Below, one piece after another: positions 32,947 through 41,110 of a stretch of DNA of 64,000 bases (the stretch's first letter is position 1; every line of letters begins with the position of its first letter). A program made the translations under genes and the position numbers. The notes below the pieces were generated by a model. That model searched no databases. It was not told the DNA's origin and worked only from the letters and a program-made list of their open reading frames with translations. Source of the DNA: JAOUEA01 sp963825635. GTDB lineage: Bacteria; Actinomycetota; UBA4738; HRBIN12. The stretch is from NCBI GenBank assembly GCA_963825635.1, contig CAWGTU010000001.1:806001-870000 (forward strand), given 5' to 3'.

Positions 32947-33392
32947 CGACGGTCGAGTTCTCCGTCGAGGTCGACGCGCCCGCCGAGACGGTGTGGGAGA
33001 TCGCGAGCGACCCCCGGAATCTCCCGCAATGGGACAAACACATCGTGAGGGTCGACCTTCCCGAGGGAGGGATGGTTCGGGACGCCAGGTACGACGTCGT
33101 GATGGCCTTGATGGGCGTGCAGGCCACGGTGCGCGCGACCGTGCTGGAGTGGGAGCCCCCCTGGCGCTCGAGCGTCCGCCTGGAGGGCCTGCTCGACGCG
33201 ACCGTGACGACGTCGGTGGCCTCACTGCCGTTCGATCGCAGCGTGCTGCGTCACGAGGTGACGTACCGGTTCCGCGGACCGCTCGGCGGCTTCGGTGCGG
33301 CAGGGCTGAACGCGATGGGCGGCGCGGGATACGCGCTCCGCCACGGGGTGCTCGCCCAGAAGCGTGAGATCGAGGAGCGGGCACGAGCGTGA
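32943..33392 (+). CDS. SRPBCC (START-like) ligand-binding family protein
   Basis: A 149-residue helix-grip domain starting VEFSVEVDAPAETVWEIASDPRNLPQWDKHIVRVD, a typical polyketide-cyclase/START-like opening. A central strand segment contains ATVLEWEPPWRSSVRLEG, and the C-terminus is a long helix. It probably binds a small hydrophobic ligand. It overlaps both neighbours (ATGA and GTGA), so it is translated with the FMN-binding protein and the PAP2 phosphatase. Confidence 0.75.
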   Translation: MTTVEFSVEVDAPAETVWEIASDPRNLPQWDKHIVRVDLPEGGMVRDARYDVVMALMGVQATVRATVLEWEPPWRSSVRLEGLLDATVTTSVASLPFDRSVLRHEVTYRFRGPLGGFGAAGLNAMGGAGYALRHGVLAQKREIEERARA

Positions 33393-33982
33393 TGGTCGGT
33401 TCGGTCGTGAAGGGGGTGGCGTTCGCCGCCGCCGCCGCCGCCGTCGGCTACGTCGCCCTCGGGACCGACGAAGGACGCGCCGCCGACGCCGACCTCTTCG
33501 CGACGGTGAACCGCGGGCACGGCCCCGGTGCCGACCGTCTGTTCGGCGGCGTCACCGAGCTCGGCTCCCTCTATGCGGTCGGGGCCGCCGCGGGCACGCT
33601 GGGCGCGCTCGGTCGGCCTCGCCAGGCGACGCGTGCGTTCGCGGCGGCCGGTGTCACCTGGCTGCTGGGGCAGGCCGTGAAGAAGCTCGTCGACCGGCCC
33701 CGGCCGTACGACGCGGACCCCGAGGGCACCCGCGCGATGATCGCGCCGCCGACGGGCACGTCGTGGCCGAGCAGCCACCCGGCGGTGCTCACCGCGTTCA
33801 CGACGGTCGGTGTGCGTGAGCTCGGTGCGGGCTCGATCGCGCGAGCGGGCCTGAACACGCTGGGAGCGACGGTGGCCGCCTCGCGCGTATACCTCGGCGT
33901 GCACTACCCGAGCGACGTGGCGAGCGGGTTCCTGATGGGGCGGGCCGTCGCCGCGATGTGGCCGCGGGGGCGCCGAGGCTAG
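33389..33982 (+). CDS. PAP2-family membrane phosphatase
   Basis: A 197-residue membrane protein with the three PAP2 motifs: KKLVDRPRP (Kx6RP) near residue 105, SSHPA (PSGH-type; here PSSH) near residue 129, and SRVYLGVHYPSDV (SRx5Hx3D) near residue 170, which contains the catalytic His. It probably dephosphorylates phosphatidic acid, undecaprenyl pyrophosphate or a phosphatidylglycerol-phosphate-like lipid. GTG start at the overlap with the SRPBCC gene. The stop codon is embedded in the -10 box of lgt. Confidence 0.87.
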   Translation: MMVGSVVKGVAFAAAAAAVGYVALGTDEGRAADADLFATVNRGHGPGADRLFGGVTELGSLYAVGAAAGTLGALGRPRQATRAFAAAGVTWLLGQAVKKLVDRPRPYDADPEGTRAMIAPPTGTSWPSSHPAVLTAFTTVGVRELGAGSIARAGLNTLGATVAASRVYLGVHYPSDVASGFLMGRAVAAMWPRGRRG

Positions 33983-33985
33983 ACT
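33980..33985 (+). promoter_or_regulatory. Internal -10 box (TAGACT) for lgt
   Basis: TAGACT includes the TAG stop codon of the PAP2 gene and lies 8 nt before the GTG of lgt. lgt could therefore be transcribed independently as a leaderless message even though it lies inside a co-directional gene run. Confidence 0.45.
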
Positions 33986-33993
33986 GCCGCGCG

Positions 33994-34986
33994 GTGCTCC
34001 ATCCCCTCGCGCAGATCGGCTGGCCCGTCCTCGATCGCTTCCGCTTCGGGGACACGTTCGCGGTCTCGCCCCACGGGGTGTTCATCGCGATCGGGTTCCT
34101 GGTCGGCGCATGGCTGCTCGGGCGCATCGCCCCCCGGTGGGGGGTGGCGCACGACGACGTGCAAGGCGTCGTGTTCTGGTCGTTGATCGGTGCGATCGTC
34201 GGGGCCCGGCTCTTCTACGTGATCGGACACCTCTCGGACTTCGACTCGGTCCTCGGAACGCTCAAGATCTGGGAAGGCGGCATCTCTCTGCTCGGCGGCA
34301 TCGCCGGAGCGGTCATCGTGAACGTGCCGCGCGTGCGCCGGCAGGGGTATCGGTTCTTCCAGGTCGCCGACCCGGTCGCGCCGGCGCTCGCCCTCGGTAT
34401 CGCGATCGGCCGCATCGGCGACCTGATCATCGCCGATCACCTCGGCAGGCCCACGGGCTGGTTCCTCGCATGGACCTATCGCGGCGGGACGATCGCACCG
34501 CCGTTCTCGTGCCGGGATGGGCTCTGCCAGGCGTCGCTGCAGGGAGGGCACCTCGAGACGATCTCGCGCGGGGGGGCTCGGCTGCTCGACGGGGCCGGGC
34601 GGGTGGTCGCAGAGGGTGTCGGGGTGCACCAGACCGCGCTCTACGACATGATGAGCGCGACCGCCCTGTTCCTGCTGTTGTTCGTGGTGTTGATGCGGGC
34701 GCCGCGTCGCGAGGGCATCCTGACCCTGACGTTCGGCCTCTGGTACGGCGTCTCCCGCCTCGTCGAGGACTCGCTCCGCATCGACCAGCGCATCTTCGGG
34801 CTCACTGGGAGCCAGTGGACGGCGCTGACGGTCGCCACGATCTGCGCCGCGATGCTGGTGTGGTTCGCGCTCCGCCCCGACCCGGATGCGCCGAGCGGCG
34901 GGGGACCGGCGCGCTCGAACGAGGAGCCCTCCGGCGAGCGAACGGTATCGGGCACGGCGAACCCGCCGGCCGGGGTGGTGTCGTGA
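33994..34986 (+). CDS. lgt: Prolipoprotein diacylglyceryl transferase
   Basis: A 330-residue inner-membrane enzyme that moves a diacylglyceryl group from phosphatidylglycerol to the lipobox cysteine of prolipoproteins. It has seven or so helices. Conserved blocks are SPHGVFIAIGFLVGAWL near the N-terminus, GARLFYVIGH with the conserved Arg, WEGGISLLGGIAGA, the Lgt signature region GIAIGRIGDLIIADHLGRPT, and VHQTALYD. The signature usually reads GRxGNFxNxE; here GRIGDLIIAD is a divergent form. The window encodes several lipoproteins (the two cupredoxins and ThiB) that would be its substrates. The GTG start is leaderless-type. Confidence 0.9.
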   Translation: MLHPLAQIGWPVLDRFRFGDTFAVSPHGVFIAIGFLVGAWLLGRIAPRWGVAHDDVQGVVFWSLIGAIVGARLFYVIGHLSDFDSVLGTLKIWEGGISLLGGIAGAVIVNVPRVRRQGYRFFQVADPVAPALALGIAIGRIGDLIIADHLGRPTGWFLAWTYRGGTIAPPFSCRDGLCQASLQGGHLETISRGGARLLDGAGRVVAEGVGVHQTALYDMMSATALFLLLFVVLMRAPRREGILTLTFGLWYGVSRLVEDSLRIDQRIFGLTGSQWTALTVATICAAMLVWFALRPDPDAPSGGGPARSNEEPSGERTVSGTANPPAGVVS

Positions 34987-35387
34987 GCGTTCGTCCCGAC
35001 GCGCCGGCGCTGCGCATCGTGGCGATGCCGGGCGAGTACACCGTCTGCCGGCTCCCGTCGGATGTCCCGGTGCCGTCGTGGGTCGCGGGACCCTTCACGT
35101 CGGTCACCCGCACACCGAACGAACTGTCGATCGTCTGTCGCACCGAGCGGGTGCCCGCCGAGGTCCCCGGGGAAGACGGCTGGCGCTGCCTGTACCTCGA
35201 CGACACGTTCGACCTCTCGCTCGTCGGGGTGCTCCATGCCGTGACGGAACCGCTCGCCGTGGCGGGGGTCTCGGTGTTCACGATCGCGACCTACGACACC
35301 GACTACGTGCTGGTGCGGCGCTTCGCCGAGGCGGTCGCAGCGCTGCGAGATGCGGGCCATGAGCTGACCGGGGACCTCGATGACTAG
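34983..35387 (+). CDS. ACT-domain protein
   Basis: A 134-residue protein with an ACT-like fold of the CASTOR-type group: PGEYTVCRLPSDVPVPSWV, then TPNELSIVCRTERVP, and FDLSLVGVLHAVTEPLAVAGVSVFTIATYDTDYVLV. Such proteins bind amino acids and are often described as aspartokinase-like regulators. It overlaps lgt as GTGA. Its stop codon lies in a long palindrome that separates it from the convergent mrp gene. No enzymatic domain is attached. Confidence 0.78.
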   Translation: MSVRPDAPALRIVAMPGEYTVCRLPSDVPVPSWVAGPFTSVTRTPNELSIVCRTERVPAEVPGEDGWRCLYLDDTFDLSLVGVLHAVTEPLAVAGVSVFTIATYDTDYVLVRRFAEAVAALRDAGHELTGDLDD

Positions 35388-35404
35388 TCCATGATGGACT
35401 AGTC
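35382..35404. terminator. Perfect 11-bp inverted repeat between convergent genes
   Basis: GACTAGTCCAT (35382-35392), one central g, then ATGGACTAGTC (35394-35404) form a perfect palindrome. It overlaps the stop of the ACT gene and ends 21 bp from the stop of mrp, which runs the opposite way. There is no T-run on either side. It is a candidate bidirectional terminator or protein-binding site, and it contains two ACTAGT sites. Two GTTGGAC repeats follow. Confidence 0.45.
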
Positions 35405-35425
35405 CGTTGGACGAACCTGTTGGAC

Positions 35426-36526
35426 TCAACTGGTCATCAGCGTCAGAGGCTTGCCCACGTGGGACTTCGTCGCCCGCGCGACCGCCGATGCGGCCTCACG
35501 GAGCGCCACGCTCGCCGGAGCGTCGGGTTCCGTGATGACGATCGGCGAGCCCGTGTCGCCGCCCTCGCGCATCGCGGGCATCAGGGGCACCTGCGCCATC
35601 AAGGGCACGCGCAGGTGGTCGGCGGCTTCCCGCCCGCCCCCTTCACCGAAGATCGCCTCTCGCTCGCCACAGTGGGGGCACACGTACCAGCTCATGTTCT
35701 CGACCACGCCGATCGGACGCAGGTTCGTGCGCTCGGCCATGCGGCCCGCTCGCTCGGCCACGGTGCGCGCGGCCTCCTGCGGGGTGGTGACGACGAGCAT
35801 CGACGCGCCCGGCAGGAACGAGGCGAGCGAGATCGACACGTCGCCGGTTCCGGGAGGAAGGTCGCACAGCAGGAAGTCGAGGTCTCCCCAGTAGACATCG
35901 CCAAGGAACTGCTCGATCGCCTTGTGCAGCATGGGACCCCGCCAGATCACAGGGGTGTCGTCGGGCACGAAGAAGCCCATCGAGATCACCTTCACCCCGT
36001 AGCCCTCGAGCGGCATGATCATGTTGTCGAACCCCACGGGCTTGCCCGAGACGCCCAGCATGCGCGGCACGCTGAATCCCCAGACGTCGGCGTCGAGCAC
36101 GCCGACCTTCTTGCCCTCGGCCGCCATCGCCGCAGCGAGGTTCACGGTGACCGATGACTTCCCGACACCGCCCTTGCCCGACGCGACCGCGATCACCGAG
36201 GTCGACGGCGGGAACTGGATCTTCTGCTGCGGGGTGGGCGCGCCACCCCGCAGCGTGGAGACGAGTCCCTCGCGCTGCTGCTGGCTCATCGGGGTGAGCC
36301 GCACATCGACGCGCTCGACGCCATCGAGAGGCTGCACGGCAGCGGTCACGTCGTTCGTGATGCGGTCCTTGAGCGGGCAGCCCTCGATCGTGAGTAGCAC
36401 GTGCACCTCGACCCGACCTTCGTCGATCACGATCGACTCCAGCATGCCGATGTCTTCGATCGGGCGCCCGATCTCGGGATCCATCACGCCCCGCAGCGCC
36501 TGCCGCACCTGCTCCTCGGTGACCAC
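35426..36526 (-). CDS. mrp: Mrp/NBP35-family Fe-S cluster carrier ATPase
   Basis: A 366-residue P-loop ATPase with an N-terminal MIP18/DUF59-type domain (about 1-85, DPEIGRPIEDIGML and GCPLKDRI). The deviant Walker A motif is GKGGVGKSS near residue 120, followed by DADVWGFSVPRMLG and CDLPPGTGD. The cluster-binding CxxC is YVCPHCGE near residue 290. These proteins bind and transfer 4Fe-4S clusters in the cytosol. The GTG start follows AAAGGGA. It is divergent from a COG2345-type regulator with its own Cys cluster, suggesting joint control by Fe-S status. Confidence 0.92.
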   Translation of the reverse strand: MVTEEQVRQALRGVMDPEIGRPIEDIGMLESIVIDEGRVEVHVLLTIEGCPLKDRITNDVTAAVQPLDGVERVDVRLTPMSQQQREGLVSTLRGGAPTPQQKIQFPPSTSVIAVASGKGGVGKSSVTVNLAAAMAAEGKKVGVLDADVWGFSVPRMLGVSGKPVGFDNMIMPLEGYGVKVISMGFFVPDDTPVIWRGPMLHKAIEQFLGDVYWGDLDFLLCDLPPGTGDVSISLASFLPGASMLVVTTPQEAARTVAERAGRMAERTNLRPIGVVENMSWYVCPHCGEREAIFGEGGGREAADHLRVPLMAQVPLMPAMREGGDTGSPIVITEPDAPASVALREAASAVARATKSHVGKPLTLMTS

Positions 36527-36601
36527 GATCGTCCCTTTCCCTCTAAGCTTGATTGACACGGTGTTGGCCGTGGAAATCCATGATACGCGCGAGGGGTCCG
36601 A

Positions 36602-37282
36602 ATGGCCGAGCCGTCTCCGATCGAGGTCCACAAGGCGCTGGCCGACGACACCCGGTACCGGCTGTACCGGTACCTGCGACTGTCTGGGCGTCCGGTCTCG
36701 GTCCGGGAGCTGTCGATCCGCCTCGGCCTCCACGTCAACACGTTGCGCCCGCACCTGCGGCGCCTCGAGGAGGCCGGTCTCGTGACGAGCGAGTCACAGC
36801 GCGGCGTCGCCTCGGTGGGTCGGCCACAGACGGTCTACTCCGTCGTCGATCGTGAGGAGCGTGAAGGGCGCGACTACCGTCTGTTCGCCGAGATCGTGGC
36901 GGGCCAGGTCACCGGCTCGCGACAGCGGTCGCGGGCGGTGGAGTCGGCGCGCGAATGGGGTGCCTACCTCGTGGGGCGCTCGGCGCCGAAGCCGGGCGGT
37001 CGCAGCTCGAGCGGCCCGAACCTCGCGGTGCTGCAGGAGGCGCTCTCGGAGGCCGGATTCGACCCGCGGTTCCGGCGTCATGGACGTACCCGGGTCGACA
37101 TCACGCTGCGCGACTGCCCCTTCCGCGACCTGCTCGACGAGCACCGGGATCTCGTGTGTGCCCTGCACCGGGGACTGCTCGAAGGCATGCTCGCGAGCTC
37201 GCGGCCGCCGATGCGCATGGACACGTTCGAGCCCCTCGCCGATCGCTCCGCCGTCTGCCGCCTCTCCGCCGTGTCCGACTGA
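36602..37282 (+). CDS. ArsR-like HTH regulator with Fe-S-type cysteine cluster (COG2345/SufR-like)
   Basis: A 226-residue transcription regulator. Residues 8-80 form a winged helix-turn-helix (VSVRELSIRLGLHVNTLRPHL, then GRPQTVYSV). The C-terminal domain carries the pattern typical of COG2345 proteins, which include SufR: C172 in RDCPFRDLLDEH, C186 and H189 in LVCALHRGLLEGML, and C219 in AVCRL. In SufR such residues hold a 4Fe-4S cluster that controls DNA binding. The gene is divergent from mrp with 75 bp between, where it may act. It might instead respond to another thiol or metal signal. Confidence 0.85.
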   Translation: MAEPSPIEVHKALADDTRYRLYRYLRLSGRPVSVRELSIRLGLHVNTLRPHLRRLEEAGLVTSESQRGVASVGRPQTVYSVVDREEREGRDYRLFAEIVAGQVTGSRQRSRAVESAREWGAYLVGRSAPKPGGRSSSGPNLAVLQEALSEAGFDPRFRRHGRTRVDITLRDCPFRDLLDEHRDLVCALHRGLLEGMLASSRPPMRMDTFEPLADRSAVCRLSAVSD

Positions 37283-37293
37283 GCTTCGCGACC

Positions 37294-37395
37294 TACGTAC
37301 GTATCGCCTGAGGCGAACCACGTACTCAGACTGAAGTCGAGCCCCGTCTCGTCCGATGCAGAGGGAGCACGCCCGGGCGACGGCGGTTCGCCCGG
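37294..37395 (+). other. Gap with palindromes between the regulator and pilT
   Basis: Three symmetrical elements lie in the 147-bp gap. They are TACGTACGTA (37294-37303), TCGCC-TGA-GGCGA (37304-37316), and a 7-bp stem CCGGGCG/CGCCCGG (37373-37379 with 37389-37395, 9-nt loop). The first two may end the regulator transcript, although no T-run follows; the third would fall in the pilT leader. Function is not established. Confidence 0.35.
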
Positions 37396-37429
37396 CTTCC
37401 ACACGCGACCAACGTCGGAGGAACAGGGT

Positions 37430-38551
37430 ATGGAGCAGACGGCCACGATGTCGTCGGACGGCACGCCGATCGTCCCGGAGTTCAACGCCTGGCTCGAGCA
37501 GCTCGTCGCCGGGGAAGGCTCGGACCTGCACGTGAAGGTGGGCTCCGCCCCGATGATCAGGCTTCCCAAGGGGCTCCGTCGCCTCGATCGTGACCCGCTC
37601 ACGGGCATCGAGTGCCAGGCGATCGCCGACGGCATCATCCCTCCGGATCGGATGCAGCGGTTCCTCGACACCGGCGAGATCGACTTCGCATACTCGATCC
37701 ACAACGTCGGCCGGTTCCGGGTGAACGTGTTCCGCCAGCGTGGATCGGTGAGCATGGTACTGCGGAAGCTGCGTTTCGGCGGTCCCTCGTTCGAGGAGGT
37801 CGGGCTGCCCGACGCGGTCCGGAAGATCGCCGAGGAGCAGCGGGGTCTGGTCCTCGTGACCGGACCGACGGGGTCGGGCAAGACGACGACGCTGGCCGCG
37901 ATGATCGACTACATCAACAAGACCAAGCCGGTGCACATCGTCACGATCGAAGACCCGATCGAGGTGTTGCACAAGGACGACGTCGCATCGATCAATCAAC
38001 GCGAGGTCGGGAACGACACGCAGGACTTCCTCGTGGCGCTCCGTGCGGCCCTGCGGCAGGATCCCGACGTGATCCTGATCGGCGAGATGCGCGATACGGA
38101 GACGGTCCGCGCCGCCATCGCCGCAGCAGAGACCGGACACCTCGTGCTGTCGACGCTGCACACGGTCGACGCGACCGAGACCGTCAACCGTGTGATCGAC
38201 TTCTTCCCCCCGTATCAGCAGAAGCAGGTTCGTCTGGCACTCGCCGGGACGCTGCGCGGCATCATCTGTCAGCGACTCGTGCCGACGGTCGACGGCACGA
38301 GGACGCCCGGGATCGAGATCCTGATCAACAACGGACGTGTCGCGGAGCGCATCGCCGACCCCGACAAGACGCACGAGATCAAGGACGTGATCCAGGACGG
38401 CGGGTTCTACGGCATGGTCACGTTCGACCAGAGCCTGCTGCAGCTCGTGCAGGAAGGCAAGGTCACGGTCGAGGACGCGTTCCAGGCCGTCTCGAACCGT
38501 CACGACTTCGAGCTGGCGATGCAGCAAGCCGGCATGCCGCTCCCCGTCTAG
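37430..38551 (+). CDS. pilT: PilT-like type IV pilus retraction ATPase
   Basis: A 373-residue hexameric ATPase of the PilT/PilU group. It has an N-terminal PAS-like domain (about 15-110), Walker A GPTGSGKT at 145-152, the Asp box IEDPIEVLH, Walker B with ILIGEMRD around 215-222, and the His box GHLVLSTLHT. These are the features of retraction, not assembly, ATPases. No pilin, PilB or PilC gene is in the window, so the rest of the system is elsewhere or the protein works in another secretion context. GGAGGAACAGGG precedes the ATG. Confidence 0.9.
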   Translation: MEQTATMSSDGTPIVPEFNAWLEQLVAGEGSDLHVKVGSAPMIRLPKGLRRLDRDPLTGIECQAIADGIIPPDRMQRFLDTGEIDFAYSIHNVGRFRVNVFRQRGSVSMVLRKLRFGGPSFEEVGLPDAVRKIAEEQRGLVLVTGPTGSGKTTTLAAMIDYINKTKPVHIVTIEDPIEVLHKDDVASINQREVGNDTQDFLVALRAALRQDPDVILIGEMRDTETVRAAIAAAETGHLVLSTLHTVDATETVNRVIDFFPPYQQKQVRLALAGTLRGIICQRLVPTVDGTRTPGIEILINNGRVAERIADPDKTHEIKDVIQDGGFYGMVTFDQSLLQLVQEGKVTVEDAFQAVSNRHDFELAMQQAGMPLPV

Positions 38552-38613
38552 GCGGCCGCCGACCCTTCCCATCACGCCGGGGGGCCCTCTCGGCACGCCC
38601 GCGAGCGATCAGG

Positions 38614-39558
38614 TCAGGGTACCGACGAGGTGCCCTGCGATCCGGAGGACGGCCCGTTCGCCGAGGCGGCCTCCGCCACGGCCGTGAAGCCGGAGACGAG
38701 GCTCGAGAGCTCCATCGGGACGATGACCTTCGACGACGGCGACATCCCGAGGGATCGCAGAGCCTCGAGGTACTGCAGCTTCATCGTCTTGGCATCGGCG
38801 CCCATCGCCTGCTCGTTGATCGTCTTCAGCGCGAGCGCGAAGCCCTCGGCGCGCAGGATCGCCGCCTGCCGTTCACCCTCGGCCGTGAGGATCGCAGCCT
38901 GCTTCGAGCCCTCGGCGTTCAGGATCGCGGACTCCTTGTTGCCCTCGGCGACCGTGATCGCTGCGGCCTTCTGCCCGTCGGCCTCCGTGACGACCGCACG
39001 GCGCGTGCGTTCGGCCGACATCTGACGGGTCATCGCCTCCTGTACCGCAGCGGGCGGGATGATCTCGCGGATCTCGACGTTCGTGACCTTCACGCCCCAT
39101 CGCTCCGTCACCTCGTCGAGCTTGATGCGCAGCAGCGTGTTGATCTCGTCACGCTTGGCGAGCATGTCGTCGAGGGGGATGTCGCCGATCACCGCTCGGA
39201 GCGTGGTCGACGCGATGTTCAGCGCGGCGCCCGCGAAGTTGCCGACCTGCACGACCGAGGTCTGCGCGTCCATCACCTTGTAGAACATGACGAAGTCGAC
39301 CGCGATCGGCGCGTTGTCCTTGGTGATGGAGTCCTGCCGCGGGATCTCCAGGTAGAACTCGCGTAGGTCGACCGTGATGCCCCGGTCGACGAAGGGGATC
39401 AAGATCACGAGCCCGGGTCCCTTCTGCCCCAACAGGCGGCCCAGCCGGAACACCACCAGTCGCTGGTACTCGGGCACGATCTTGATCGCCTTGGCCAGGA
39501 ACAGCACGACCAACACGACCACCACGATCAACAGGATCAAGGCGGCACTGATCTCCAT
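38614..39558 (-). CDS. Slipin/stomatin-like SPFH-domain membrane protein
   Basis: A 314-residue protein with one N-terminal transmembrane helix (about 5-28), then an SPFH/band-7 domain starting KIVPEYQRLVVFRLGRLLGQKGPG. It continues through RQDSITKDNAPIAVDFVMFYKV and REIIPPAAVQEAMTRQMSAERTRRA. A coiled-coil region of GxxEAAIL-type repeats (about 195-260) drives oligomerisation. Slipins form membrane microdomain scaffolds with NfeD proteins, and here the NfeD gene lies 4 bp upstream in the same operon. Start supported by GGGAGGGATGAG. Confidence 0.9.
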   Translation of the reverse strand: MEISAALILLIVVVVLVVLFLAKAIKIVPEYQRLVVFRLGRLLGQKGPGLVILIPFVDRGITVDLREFYLEIPRQDSITKDNAPIAVDFVMFYKVMDAQTSVVQVGNFAGAALNIASTTLRAVIGDIPLDDMLAKRDEINTLLRIKLDEVTERWGVKVTNVEIREIIPPAAVQEAMTRQMSAERTRRAVVTEADGQKAAAITVAEGNKESAILNAEGSKQAAILTAEGERQAAILRAEGFALALKTINEQAMGADAKTMKLQYLEALRSLGMSPSSKVIVPMELSSLVSGFTAVAEAASANGPSSGSQGTSSVP

Positions 39559-39562
39559 CAGC

Positions 39563-40945
39563 TCATCCCTCCCTCGCCGGCGTGAGGCCGGCCTCCGCAC
39601 GCTCGTGTGGAGCGCTCTCGACGGTCAGCGTGAGCCCGTCGAGGCGTGTGACCCGTACCGGAGCACCGGCAGGGATCGAGGTTCCATCGGCCGAGGTGGC
39701 GCGCCATTCCTCGGAGGAGACACGGACGAGCCCGTCGGGGTTGAGGCCGGCCCCGATGGCGACGCCGATGTGACCGACGATCGAGTCGCCTTCGGCCACG
39801 GGCTTGCGTCGGACCGCGAGCACCTTGCGCAGCACGACCGCGAAGAAGACGCCCACGAAGACAGCAGTGCCGATCAAGACGGCGGGGGAGACGGAGACTC
39901 CGCCGCTTCTGTCGTAGAGGAACCAGCCACCGAGCACCAGACAGATCGTGCCTGCGATGCCCCACACGCCGAACCCGGGAGCGTTGAGCTCGATGATCAT
40001 CAGCACCGCAGCGGCCACGAGCAGGAGCACGCCGATCAGCTGGACCGGCAGCACGCCGAACGACACGATCGCGAGGATCAGCATCGCGGTGCCGATCGTG
40101 CCGGAGAAGATATGACCGGGCACGAGCAGCTCGAGCACGATCAGAGCGAGACCGAGCCAGAAGAAGACGAACGCGAGGGTCGGATCGAGCAACGTGTGGA
40201 GGAAGCCGACGAAGCCCCCCATCGAGCGGTCGACGACGGGCGCACCCGCGGTCTCGAGCGAGATCTCGGTGCCGTCACCGAGCGTGACCGTCTCGCCGTC
40301 GATCTCGACGAGGAGCGCCTCGGTGGTCGGCGCGATGAGGTCGATGACCCCGTCGGCGAGCGCCTCCTCGGCGCTGATGCTGACGGCCTCGGTCACGAAC
40401 GACTCGGCCACGTCAGCGTTGCGGTCGTACTCCTCGGCGATCGCGCGCATCGATGCGGCGGCATCGTTCACGGCCTTGTCGGAGCCGACGGCGCCGTCGA
40501 GTCCCACCGGGGTCGCGGCGCCTACGTTCGTGCCGGGCGCCATCCCGGCGATGTCGCACGACAGCAGGACGAACGATCCCGCCGAGGCTGCCCGAGCGCC
40601 CGATGGAGCCACGTAGCAGACCACGGGCACCTGGGCGTTCAGGGTCGCCTGCGTGATCTCACGGGTCGACGACACGAGGCCGCCCGGGGTATCGATCTCG
40701 ATCAACACGGCGGACGCGTCGGAGTCGGCGGCTTCCTGGATCCCGTTCACGAGATAGTCAGCGACGAACGGATCGACCACGCCGTCGAGGTGTAGCTGGA
40801 GGATCGAACCCTGACCGGAGGACTGGGCGCTCGAGGGAGCGGAGAGGCCGATCAGTCCGAGGACCGTGAGGGCCAGCGCGATGGTGAGCCGAGCCGCGTG
40901 ACCCAACCGTGTCGTCGTCATCTCCGTGTCATGGATTCGCCACAT
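39563..40945 (-). CDS. NfeD-family membrane serine protease (ClpP-like plus NfeD domains)
   Basis: A 460-residue protein of the long NfeD class. A signal peptide is followed by an extracytoplasmic ClpP-like protease domain (about 45-245) with EIDTPGGLVSSTREI and the catalytic serine in GARAASAGSFVLL. Five or so transmembrane helices come next (about 270-400), and a C-terminal OB-fold NfeD domain ends the chain (VGHIGVAIGAGLNPDGLVRV). It probably cleaves slipin or another membrane substrate. Start choice is uncertain: the ATG at 40945 has GAAGGAG 14 nt away, and an ATG eight codons later is also possible. Confidence 0.88.
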   Translation of the reverse strand: MWRIHDTEMTTTRLGHAARLTIALALTVLGLIGLSAPSSAQSSGQGSILQLHLDGVVDPFVADYLVNGIQEAADSDASAVLIEIDTPGGLVSSTREITQATLNAQVPVVCYVAPSGARAASAGSFVLLSCDIAGMAPGTNVGAATPVGLDGAVGSDKAVNDAAASMRAIAEEYDRNADVAESFVTEAVSISAEEALADGVIDLIAPTTEALLVEIDGETVTLGDGTEISLETAGAPVVDRSMGGFVGFLHTLLDPTLAFVFFWLGLALIVLELLVPGHIFSGTIGTAMLILAIVSFGVLPVQLIGVLLLVAAAVLMIIELNAPGFGVWGIAGTICLVLGGWFLYDRSGGVSVSPAVLIGTAVFVGVFFAVVLRKVLAVRRKPVAEGDSIVGHIGVAIGAGLNPDGLVRVSSEEWRATSADGTSIPAGAPVRVTRLDGLTLTVESAPHERAEAGLTPAREG

Positions 40946-40983
40946 GTTGCGGTTCGGTTCTCCTTCGTCGGTCCGCGGAACCG

Positions 40984-40989
40984 AGCCTA
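40984..40989 (-). promoter_or_regulatory. Probable -10 box (TAGGCT) of the nfeD-slipin operon
   Basis: TAGGCT on the minus strand would start the transcript near 40977. That leaves a leader of about 30 nt containing GAAGGAG before the NfeD start. Confidence 0.45.
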
Positions 40990-41110
40990 GCCCGCGGGCG
41001 AACCCGATACAGGCAAGGAACGTCGGAGTACGATGGATGCTCGCGACCGTGGGTCGTGTCGGCGGCAAGCCGCGATCGTCCGAGGCTCCGTATACCGGAA
41101 GGATCACCGG

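Noticed and set aside
38552..38613. Terminator in the gap between pilT and the slipin gene
   Set aside because: The GGCGGCCGCC palindrome after the pilT stop is short, has no loop and is followed by no T-run; such GC palindromes are expected by chance here.
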